From assembly GCA_029261535.1 (NCBI GenBank), contig JAJDBF010000070.1:186001-250000 (forward strand): a DNA stretch of 64,000 nucleotides, given 5' to 3'. Below are positions 1 through 6,609 of this stretch, one piece after another. Position 1 is the stretch's first letter. Every line of letters starts with the position of its first letter. This stretch comes from Nitrospinaceae bacterium (GTDB taxonomy: Bacteria; Nitrospinota; Nitrospinia; Nitrospinales; Nitrospinaceae). The notes under the pieces were generated by a model that worked only from the letters and a program-made list of their open reading frames with translations, made no database searches and was not told the DNA's origin. Position numbers and translations under genes: made by a program.

Positions 1-13
1 AGAAGGAGGAACC

Positions 14-133
14 ATGGCGATAAAACTAAAATCAGCTACGGTCATTTTAATTAGGAGAATAATATTGGATAACCTTACAATCAGCGACCACTCAGTAGGC
101 ATGGTAATGAGCAGAGAAAAAAATGACCTGTGA
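14..133 (+). CDS. Hypothetical 39-aa peptide upstream of cas8e
   Basis: An ATG at 14 follows a near-perfect ribosome binding site (AAGGAGG, 3-9, four bases before the start). The 39-codon frame ends at TGA 131-133. The product starts MAIKLKSATVILIRRIIL and is basic and hydrophobic in its first half and polar at its end. I recognise no domain. It overlaps the next small ORF by 11 bases in another frame, which suggests translational coupling. It could be a real peptide, a leader peptide of the cas operon, or the remnant of a gene cut by the window edge. The strong ribosome site is the only positive evidence. Confidence 0.3.
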   Translation: MAIKLKSATVILIRRIILDNLTISDHSVGMVMSREKNDL

Positions 134-248
134 TTGTTTTTGGCCCTGGCTTCTATTCTGGCTGGCGTTTTCTCTTGCCGGTAGTGGATGGGCCGCACTC
201 CTTCTCTCGGCGGGTGCCGTCCGATTCAAAGGAAAAGATGACGACTGA
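123..248 (+). CDS. Hypothetical 41-aa single-pass membrane peptide
   Basis: An ATG at 123 opens a 41-codon frame ending at TGA 246-248. The peptide begins MTCDCFWPWLLFWLAF. Residues 6-34 form one strongly hydrophobic, Trp-rich segment, followed by a short charged tail ending in KGKDDD. This is the composition of a small membrane protein or a small hydrophobic toxin. No known family is recognised. It overlaps the preceding 39-aa ORF and ends 95 bases before cas8e on the same strand. Its own ribosome site is weak, so it would depend on coupling. It may be chance, but the amphipathic layout is more protein-like than random sequence. Confidence 0.33.
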   Translation: MTCDCFWPWLLFWLAFSLAGSGWAALLLSAGAVRFKGKDDD

Positions 249-343
249 AATTTTTAACGTCTCGTTAGGGTCAGCATGTTGGTGACGCAATGGACGAGTT
301 CTAAAACAGAATTACGTTGAATAAACCTTTGCAAGGAGTCGCT

Positions 344-1993
344 ATGGCAAACACGAAAGAGAATTCACAAGAAATTTCAAGTTGGAACGTACTCACCGAC
401 CCGTGGCTACAAGTAATGACCCTGGACGCGGAGGCAAAACACGTTTCTCCAGTCGAGGCTCTGGAAAAGGCCCGTTCCATTCATTCGATTGTTCTCTCCA
501 GTCCACTGGATTTCTTTGCCGTTCATCGTTTTCTCCTTACCTTGCTTTATTGGAAAGCAGACGCAGTTGGAGGAGTACAACAGGTTCGCGATTTGCTGAT
601 GAAAGAAGAGATTCCAACGGATGTCAGCAAAGCAATAAAAAGCGAAGCCTCCTGCTTTAATTTATTTGACGAAAACATTCCTTTTCTTCAAGACCCCTCT
701 ATCCAAAAGGAACCAAAGAAAGAACCAAAATCTCCAGGATATCTTTTTGCCGAGTTTGCCACTGGAACCAATATTGCCCACTTCCACCACGGGGATGACA
801 AACAGATGCGACTCTGTTTGATATGCACAACACTTGGAATGTTGCGAGTCGTTCCATGGAGCCAAGCCGGTGGTCGGGCATCAACGCCTTCCGTATGTGG
901 TGCTCCCTCAATTTTAATACTGGCTTCTGGAAAAACCCTGGCTCACACGCTCGGTTTGAATCTCATCCCCCTACAGGGTGAACTAGATACTGCGGCATGG
1001 ACTGGATACTTTAATCCAAAAAACACAGCGGAAAAAATCCCATATCTTGAAGCATTTACATGGAACCCAAGACGGATTTCCCTCCCATTCTCGGAAGAAA
1101 ATCAAACCTGTTGGGGTTGTGGTCGGGAAAAAATAACAGCGGTGGGGCCTATCTTTTACGCAATAAATGAGAAGACCAAGCTCAGAAAAAAAGAGAAAAA
1201 CAAAAAAGGCACCATTCCCTTTATCTGGCAGGACCCTTCCGCATTTTACCCTGCCAAACTACCTTATACTCCGAAAAAAAGTTCAGGAGAAACCTGGGCA
1301 ATAGATAACCGGGATTTAAATTTTTTACGAGATAAAAAACCTTCCATAGAAAACCGGGTACTCCAGGAAAATAACGGACATAAGGGTTGGCATTTAATTG
1401 TTCCCTGCACGAACAAGGCAAAAACCTATGACCACCGGAAAATAGAGATTTCCGATTTTTCTGACGTACCACAACCTGAGAAAGAAGAAGCACCCAAAAA
1501 AGGGTTGGACGGATGGAAAGAGCTCTCGAGTGCTCAAACTAAAGGTGCCATGACCTTTGTCAAAACAGCGGTTCAAATTTTCACCCCCGCCGACTGGTCT
1601 GCATTGGCGAGCGCAAAGTACCATAAAATGAGCGAGGCTCCGGCAGGGTTTGATGTGTTTACCGGCCTGTACTGGTCGCTCCGCAACAAGAAAAACACAT
1701 CCCATGTGCCTCAAAGAAATGTGTGCTGGCTGGTATTGAAACTCATGGCCACTGTTCCCGCAAGTGCACGCACTCAACATGCAGACGCGTCCTGCAACCC
1801 CTTTCAGTCCCTGCCAAAACGACAATTAAATGCTAAAGGCGGTAAACAGTCGCCCTACCCGCGAGCACTCCCGCAGGGCAACCGGTTAGAAGCCGGTCTT
1901 CGGCAGGTTCTTGATCGCCATCTGCAACCTAAATCGCCAGAGCATATTGACTGGGCGGGTCTCTGTTCCAGCATCCATCAACAACTCAACTAA
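344..1993 (+). CDS. cas8e: Cas8e (Cse1/CasA), large subunit of type I-E Cascade
   Basis: This is the large Cascade subunit, which recognises the PAM and starts R-loop formation. The 549-residue protein has the family's N-terminal motif NVLTDPWLQV (about 14-23), the following SPVEALEKA helix, the PFLQDPS segment, the GGRASTPSVCGAP segment and a CWGCG pair. I chose ATG 344 because AAGGAG stands five bases before it; a TTG nine codons upstream has no such site. The gene opens the visible cas operon, ahead of cas7. No cse2 gene follows, although it normally sits between cas8e and cas7. The last 147 residues look helical, and their end (HIDWAGL) resembles Cse2. They could be made separately from an internal start at 1550. 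In ordinary I-E systems Cas8e recruits Cas3, but no cas3 is visible here. Confidence 0.93.
   Translation: MANTKENSQEISSWNVLTDPWLQVMTLDAEAKHVSPVEALEKARSIHSIVLSSPLDFFAVHRFLLTLLYWKADAVGGVQQVRDLLMKEEIPTDVSKAIKSEASCFNLFDENIPFLQDPSIQKEPKKEPKSPGYLFAEFATGTNIAHFHHGDDKQMRLCLICTTLGMLRVVPWSQAGGRASTPSVCGAPSILILASGKTLAHTLGLNLIPLQGELDTAAWTGYFNPKNTAEKIPYLEAFTWNPRRISLPFSEENQTCWGCGREKITAVGPIFYAINEKTKLRKKEKNKKGTIPFIWQDPSAFYPAKLPYTPKKSSGETWAIDNRDLNFLRDKKPSIENRVLQENNGHKGWHLIVPCTNKAKTYDHRKIEISDFSDVPQPEKEEAPKKGLDGWKELSSAQTKGAMTFVKTAVQIFTPADWSALASAKYHKMSEAPAGFDVFTGLYWSLRNKKNTSHVPQRNVCWLVLKLMATVPASARTQHADASCNPFQSLPKRQLNAKGGKQSPYPRALPQGNRLEAGLRQVLDRHLQPKSPEHIDWAGLCSSIHQQLN
1550..1993 (+). other. Candidate internal translation start for a Cas11-like small subunit within cas8e
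   Basis: Inside cas8e an in-frame ATG at 1550-1552 follows AAAGG (1541-1545) by four bases. It would give a 147-residue helical protein, the usual size of Cas11/Cse2. Its C-terminal part (LEAGLRQVLD...HIDWAGL) recalls the end of Cse2 proteins. Internal translation of Cas11 from the cas8 message is established for subtypes I-B, I-C and I-D. It is not the rule in I-E, which normally has its own cse2 gene, and none is present here. This is an inference from the missing gene and the well-placed start; there is no direct proof. Confidence 0.35.
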
Positions 1994-2113
1994 AGAGCAC
2001 CTCTAAAATTGCTTCTGACCACGAATCCCCCTTTGTTAAAAGAGAGACGAGTTGCCGGAACAAAAATTATTGCATTAACAGAAACTTTTTAAAACCATTT
2101 GAAGGAGTACCTA

Positions 2114-3409
2114 ATGTTTATTCAAGCACACATGATAAAAAGCTCACCTCCCGGAAACCTCAATCGCGATGACACCGGGCAACCCAAGCAATGCGTGTTT
2201 GGTCAGGTGACCCGCGCACGCACCAGCAGTCAATGCCTTAAACGAAACATTCGCCATTCAACCCAGTTCAAGGAAGCCTTCTTTGGAGACGAGCTTGCCG
2301 ACAGAACAACCTATCTGCCCAAGATAGTGGCAGATGAATTAAAAAGTATGGGCGAGAAGTTTTCAGACGACGAATTGACCAAAATAAAAAAAGCCCTCAT
2401 CAAGAAGTTTAAAGGAGAAGAGAAAAAAGAAGCGAAGGAAGAAGGTGACGACAATGACAAGGAGGATGAAAAAAAGAAATCGTCAAAAAAAGTCGATGAC
2501 GACCATACACCTCAATTGGTTTTCTTTCCCCAAGCCTTTGCTCACGAAATTGCCAGTTTGATTTTGGAGTTGAGAAATAGAGAGGAAAAGGCTTACGCCT
2601 CATTTCTTGGCGACAAAATCAATTATTCAAAGGATAAAGATGAAAAAAAGGAAGAAAAAAAGAAACTCGAAAAAGAAGTGAAGAGTTTTGAAGATAGCAT
2701 CACTGCGGCGAGCAACAAGCTAACGGTAGATATCGGCCTCTTTGGTCGAATGACCACCAGTGATCTTGTCATCAACGTAGAAGCATCCTGTCAGGTGGCG
2801 CATGCGATCAGCACACACGAGACCCTGATCGAAAGTGATTACTTCACTGCCATGGATGATCGTAAGGAGAAGGACCCCGACCTCACTCAGACCGAAAAAA
2901 TGGGTGCGGCATTTCTGGGCTCTGGTGAAACCGAAACCTTTTTCAATTCCGCCGTCTATTATCACTACCTCAACTTCGACCTTTCTGCATTCAAGGAACA
3001 TTTGAAGGGTCTGGATCATAAAAATGTGGCAGACGTGGCCGGAGTGCTGATTGAAGCCATGGCGTTGGCCACCCCGACCGGAAAGCAAAACAGCTTTGCC
3101 GCGCACGGGATGCCTGATCTTATCCTGATCGAGCTGTCCGAAGTCAAACGGCCCATTTCTTACGCCAACGCTTTTCTCCAACCAGTGGAAGGTGGAGCGG
3201 GACGCAACCTGATGACCGAATCAGCCAAAGCCCTGAAAGGATATATCGAGTCCGTTGGAAAGGCGTTTGCACCTTCCGACTTATGCCAGATTCTTTTTGC
3301 TGTTGGTCCTGCAGAAATTGATTTAAAGGTTCAGCACAACGCCAATACCCTGGATGAGTTGATCAAGCAGGTTGTTGCCCAGATTATTTCCATGGAAAAA
3401 GGGGAGTAG
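2114..3409 (+). CDS. cas7: Cas7e (Cse4/CasC), backbone subunit of Cascade
   Basis: This is the crRNA-binding backbone subunit that forms the Cascade filament. The 431-residue protein starts at ATG 2114, six bases after GAAGGAG. It has the Cas7e hallmark LNRDDTGQPK (about 16-25) followed by TRARTSSQCLKRNIR, and a C-terminal GGAGRNLMTESAKAL segment. It is longer than the roughly 360 residues usual for the family. Two very Lys/Glu-rich insertions (about 100-131 and 168-190) account for the extra length; they sit in the variable thumb/helical part and should be exposed. The gene is third of the operon in function but directly follows cas8e, 120 bases downstream. Its stop is four bases before the cas5 start. 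Confidence 0.93.
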   Translation: MFIQAHMIKSSPPGNLNRDDTGQPKQCVFGQVTRARTSSQCLKRNIRHSTQFKEAFFGDELADRTTYLPKIVADELKSMGEKFSDDELTKIKKALIKKFKGEEKKEAKEEGDDNDKEDEKKKSSKKVDDDHTPQLVFFPQAFAHEIASLILELRNREEKAYASFLGDKINYSKDKDEKKEEKKKLEKEVKSFEDSITAASNKLTVDIGLFGRMTTSDLVINVEASCQVAHAISTHETLIESDYFTAMDDRKEKDPDLTQTEKMGAAFLGSGETETFFNSAVYYHYLNFDLSAFKEHLKGLDHKNVADVAGVLIEAMALATPTGKQNSFAAHGMPDLILIELSEVKRPISYANAFLQPVEGGAGRNLMTESAKALKGYIESVGKAFAPSDLCQILFAVGPAEIDLKVQHNANTLDELIKQVVAQIISMEKGE

Positions 3410-3413
3410 GCTG

Positions 3414-4547
3414 ATGACAGACAATACTGTTTTTCTAAACCTTTCCGGATGGATGCAATCGTGGGACACGGCCTCGCGTTTCCAGTTGCGCCGAACGGAC
3501 CTGTACCCTAGCAAATCTGGCGTTCTGGGATTGATACTTTGCAGTATGGGGGTTAAACGGGAAGATTCCCGAGAAACCCTCGCAGAGTTCACCTCTCTTC
3601 AAATGGGAGTGCGGGTGGATTGCGCTGGCAGACTGGGGTGGGATTACCATACCGCCGGAGCCAAAATTGGCATTCGTAGTGCTGACGGAAAGATAAAAAA
3701 AACACAGTCCACTGGTGAATTTGAAGTTCAACTTTCACGGCGGCAATATCTTTACGAAGCGTCTTTTCTTGTCGCTCTTAAAGGTACGGCGGATCAAGTC
3801 AACAATATCGCCCATGCTCTTCAAAATCCCGTCTGGCCTGTATTTCTTGGACGGAAGTGTTGCATTCCATCAACGCCGGTTTTTACCGGCACCGGGAATT
3901 TCAATACCCTGGAAGAGGCTCTGGCTTCCAAGCCATACCAACCCTGGAATAAATTTTCTCGCAAGAAAGAAATAGAGCTGGCTGTTTATCTTGAACACCT
4001 CGCGGGCACTCCTCCACCCTCTGATGCCCGCCTGGCGCATGATGTCCCTCAGGGGTTCGGGTTTCACAATCACGGCCCACGGTGGATTGTGAAAGGGAAG
4101 GTCACCGTTTCTGTAGACCCACCGTTATTGCAACCGCCAGCCACTCCTCGGGTGCGACTGGTGGACTATGGTTCCGAGCAATGGAAAGACGCACGCAAAT
4201 CCCGTTTGACACTCGATGGCTGGCTCTGTGTTTTCTGCAAGTCACCCGCCAAGGAAGTCCATCACGTCGACTATTCCAACGTGGGTCATGAATCCGATTC
4301 CGACTTAAGGTCTCTTTGCAAGTTTTGTCACAATGCCTGCACCATGATGGAGTATGGCAATGACATGAAAATGTTCAGGATAGATCCGGCGGACCCCGCT
4401 CAACGCGAGGCCATGCTAGGACAAATCGAAAAGCAAGTGATGGATTCCCGACCAGCCCGACACAGGAAATTGCTTAAGGCCGGGCGAAAGTCCGATTTCG
4501 ATTTTTTTGACAATTCATCAACACGGACATCTGGGGAGGTCGAATAA
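3414..4547 (+). CDS. cas5: Cas5e fused to a C-terminal HNH nuclease domain
   Basis: This is a Cascade subunit that caps the crRNA 5' handle, here carrying its own nuclease. Residues 1 to about 235 are Cas5e (LNLSGWMQSWD, TDLYPSKSGVLGLI, SRRQYLYEASF, FLGRKCCIPSTPVF). Residues about 265-320 form an HNH domain: C272-x2-C275, the histidine pair H283-H284 in EVHHVDY, then DLRSLCKFCH with C302-x2-C305 and H306. That is the standard zinc-ribbon HNH layout. The protein has 377 residues, where plain Cas5e has about 225-250. The start ATG 3414 follows AAGGGGAG by a few bases. The stop overlaps the cas6e start (TAATG). HNH-fused Cascades without Cas3 are, as I recall, reported as rare variants. Here the domain is intact, so the effector is inferred to cut target DNA itself. 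Confidence 0.93.
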   Translation: MTDNTVFLNLSGWMQSWDTASRFQLRRTDLYPSKSGVLGLILCSMGVKREDSRETLAEFTSLQMGVRVDCAGRLGWDYHTAGAKIGIRSADGKIKKTQSTGEFEVQLSRRQYLYEASFLVALKGTADQVNNIAHALQNPVWPVFLGRKCCIPSTPVFTGTGNFNTLEEALASKPYQPWNKFSRKKEIELAVYLEHLAGTPPPSDARLAHDVPQGFGFHNHGPRWIVKGKVTVSVDPPLLQPPATPRVRLVDYGSEQWKDARKSRLTLDGWLCVFCKSPAKEVHHVDYSNVGHESDSDLRSLCKFCHNACTMMEYGNDMKMFRIDPADPAQREAMLGQIEKQVMDSRPARHRKLLKAGRKSDFDFFDNSSTRTSGEVE

Positions 4548-5350
4548 TGTACTTAAGCAATCTTTTGATTGACACAGGGGAAAATGCCGACCGGCCGCGC
4601 CCGGGGCGTTCGTGGTTACGTAATCTTTATCATGTCCACCAGCGACTTTGCATGGCCTTTCCGTCCGCCTCCAGAAAAGAAAATGATCCGGATTTTCTCG
4701 CGCCCTATCAGCCTGAGGATTTTGACGGAAACCATGTTCATGTTAAACGCCAGCATGACACCGGGTTTCTGTTTCGTATTGATCCACTTCCCGGAGGTCG
4801 CGCCATCATACTGGTGCAGTCCGCCATGGAACCCGACTGGGATTATGCGTTTCACAACGCCGGTCATTTCCTGTCTGCATCAACGCAGGTGAAACTTTTT
4901 AATCCCGCTTTCAAAAAAGATCAATGCCTTCGGTTTCGCCTGTTGGCAAACCCGACCCGCCGCTTGAGCAAAAATTCGCGCGACGAAAAAGGAGAGTTGG
5001 TGAAGCCTGAATCTATCGGTAAACGCGTGCCCGTCCCGTTCGACAAGCTCTACCCATGGCTGGCGGAATGGCCCGAGCGGCAGAAGGGAACAGAGTCGGA
5101 CGGATTCACCCTGTTGTCGGATAAAGATTTAACCACCATGCAGACCGGCTATGTTTATTTTCACAAGCCAAGACATGACAAAGAAGGCAACAGAGTCAAA
5201 GACAAGGGTCGGCGGTTGTTTTCGGTTCGTTATGACGGAACACTCAAGGTCACTGACCCAGAAAAGTTCAAAAAAATAATTGCCGGTGGCATCGGCTCAG
5301 GTAAAGCCTTCGGCTTCGGTTTGCTTTCAGTCGCACCGATTCATGACTGA
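4547..5350 (+). CDS. cas6e: Cas6e (Cse3/CasE), crRNA-processing endoribonuclease
   Basis: Cas6e cuts the CRISPR transcript at the base of each repeat hairpin and stays bound to the crRNA 3' end. The 267-residue protein begins MYLSNLLID. It has the N-terminal Y-x-x-H motif (Y28 to H31 in NLYHVHQ), where the catalytic histidine normally lies, the FRLLANPTRR core strand and the glycine-rich C-terminal loop GIGSGKAFGFGLLSVAP. The start overlaps the cas5 stop by one base, so the two are translationally coupled. Its substrate is present downstream: a repeat with a perfect seven-base-pair stem. Confidence 0.93.
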   Translation: MYLSNLLIDTGENADRPRPGRSWLRNLYHVHQRLCMAFPSASRKENDPDFLAPYQPEDFDGNHVHVKRQHDTGFLFRIDPLPGGRAIILVQSAMEPDWDYAFHNAGHFLSASTQVKLFNPAFKKDQCLRFRLLANPTRRLSKNSRDEKGELVKPESIGKRVPVPFDKLYPWLAEWPERQKGTESDGFTLLSDKDLTTMQTGYVYFHKPRHDKEGNRVKDKGRRLFSVRYDGTLKVTDPEKFKKIIAGGIGSGKAFGFGLLSVAPIHD

Positions 5351-5414
5351 TTCAAGCAAACCGTATCACCTGCAATAACAAAATTGTTGAAAATGCTTTT
5401 GGAGGCTAAAAGCC

Positions 5415-6344
5415 ATGGCAAAAAATCTGCAATTTTTACCCCGGTTCTCGGATCGCTGGAGCCACCTGTACCTTGAACACGGACGACTTGAAAAAGAGTC
5501 CGCATCGCTGGTCTTTTTTTCCGTCGAAGGTTCACTGGAAATTCCCGTGCATCAACTCAGTTTTCTTCTGCTCGGTCCAGGCACCTCCGTGACCCACTCC
5601 GCCATGAATGAGTTGGCCGCAAACAATACGCTGGTCGCCTGGGTGGGAGAACATGGCGTCCGGTTGTACGCCCACTCTACCGGCGGCACCCATCATTCCA
5701 CACGGCTCCTGCATCAGGCAAAACTTTTCAGCAATCGCGAAGAACGTTTGCAAGTCGTCCGTCGCATGTATGGCAAACGCTTTCCCGATGAACTGCCTGA
5801 CAACATCAGCCTGGAAGAAATACGAGGAAAAGAAGGCTGGCGTGTGCGCGAAGCCTACAGGAAGTCTGCCGAAATCCATGGCCTTGAATGGACCGGACGG
5901 AAATACGATCCCAACAACTGGGATCGTTCCGACCCGCTGAATCAGGCCCTGTCAACGGCCAACGCTTGTCTTTATGGATTGTGCCACGCCGCGATTCTTT
6001 CGGCGGGCTATTCCCCCGCAATCGGATTTGTTCATACCGGTAAAATGTTGTCCTTTGTGTATGACATCGCCGACCTTTATAAAACAGAAATCGCCGTACC
6101 CGTAGCCTTCGCGGCCGTTAAGGAAAGCAGGCATGAAGTCAGCCACAGAGTTCGTCTGGCCTGCCGCGATTTTTTTCACCGCGCACGTTTAATGAACCGT
6201 ATTCTTCCCGATATAGCGGAGGTGCTCGATGCTAGTGATGATCTTGGAGAAAGTCCCGGTGAGCTTGAGGGGAAACTTATCACGTTGGATGATCGAGCCA
6301 GGGACGGGAGTCTTCCTTGGCAACCCGAGCGCAAGGATACGTGA
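5415..6344 (+). CDS. cas1: Cas1e, spacer integrase
   Basis: This is the catalytic subunit of the Cas1-Cas2 complex that inserts new spacers. The 309-residue protein carries the expected metal ligands: E140 in RGKEGWRVR, H207 in GFVHTGK, and D217 and D220 in FVYDIADLYK. All are intact. The ATG at 5415 follows GGAGGCTAAAAGCC. The 64 bases between cas6e and cas1 hold nothing else I recognise. The end is unusual: the last 38 codons run beyond the cas2 start in another frame, so the C-terminus is longer than that of typical Cas1e. Adaptation genes kept next to a long array argue for a locus that recently gained spacers. Confidence 0.94.
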   Translation: MAKNLQFLPRFSDRWSHLYLEHGRLEKESASLVFFSVEGSLEIPVHQLSFLLLGPGTSVTHSAMNELAANNTLVAWVGEHGVRLYAHSTGGTHHSTRLLHQAKLFSNREERLQVVRRMYGKRFPDELPDNISLEEIRGKEGWRVREAYRKSAEIHGLEWTGRKYDPNNWDRSDPLNQALSTANACLYGLCHAAILSAGYSPAIGFVHTGKMLSFVYDIADLYKTEIAVPVAFAAVKESRHEVSHRVRLACRDFFHRARLMNRILPDIAEVLDASDDLGESPGELEGKLITLDDRARDGSLPWQPERKDT

Positions 6345-6555
6345 CAAGCTTTGGGAATTGGTCCTGGAAAAAGTAAAAGAAGGTTCTGCCCTTCAAATAT
6401 GGAGTGATTCCAGACGGGCGCAGGGCTACCGCTATCGCAGTTGCGGCACCCCCAAGCGAAGGATGATTGACTTCGATGGAATGGCCCTGATCCTGAGACC
6501 CGGAAGAATTCCAAAAAACAAAAAAGCGATTGCAAAAAATTCCAGCAAAGAGTAG
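6229..6555 (+). CDS. cas2: Cas2e, spacer acquisition subunit
   Basis: This is the structural partner of Cas1 in spacer integration. The 108-residue protein matches the I-E form of Cas2: MLVMILEKVPVSLRGNLSRW, then GVFLGNPSARIRDKLWE, then the IDFDGMAL strand. A lysine-rich tail (PKNKKAIAKNSSKE) follows. The ATG at 6229 lies inside cas1 and the overlap is 116 bases, much more than the few bases usual for this pair. A second ATG three codons later (6238) is possible and would still overlap. The array begins 54 bases after the stop, so the 3' end of cas2 probably contributes to the leader. Confidence 0.92.
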   Translation: MLVMILEKVPVSLRGNLSRWMIEPGTGVFLGNPSARIRDKLWELVLEKVKEGSALQIWSDSRRAQGYRYRSCGTPKRRMIDFDGMALILRPGRIPKNKKAIAKNSSKE

Positions 6556-6609
6556 TTGTACTACACCAGAGATTGTGGTGTGGGAAAGCCCCACCCTCAA
6601 CACTTTGGT
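6556..6609 (+). promoter_or_regulatory. Short CRISPR leader with inverted repeat
   Basis: Only 54 bases separate the cas2 stop from repeat 1, whereas I-E leaders are often longer. The stretch holds a perfect inverted repeat, ACACCA (6563-6568) and TGGTGT (6576-6581), followed by GGGAAAGCCCCACCC. The A-rich 3' end of cas2 (about 6516-6553) probably supplies the usual AT-rich part of the leader. The repeat orientation (ending GTGAACCG) and the decayed repeat at the far end both place the leader here. No clear promoter is seen. Confidence 0.5.

Noticed and set aside
134-343. Search for a crRNA-like or repeat-like sequence at the cas promoter (self-regulating guide)
   Set aside because: No part of the repeat stem or the GTGAACCG end occurs here.
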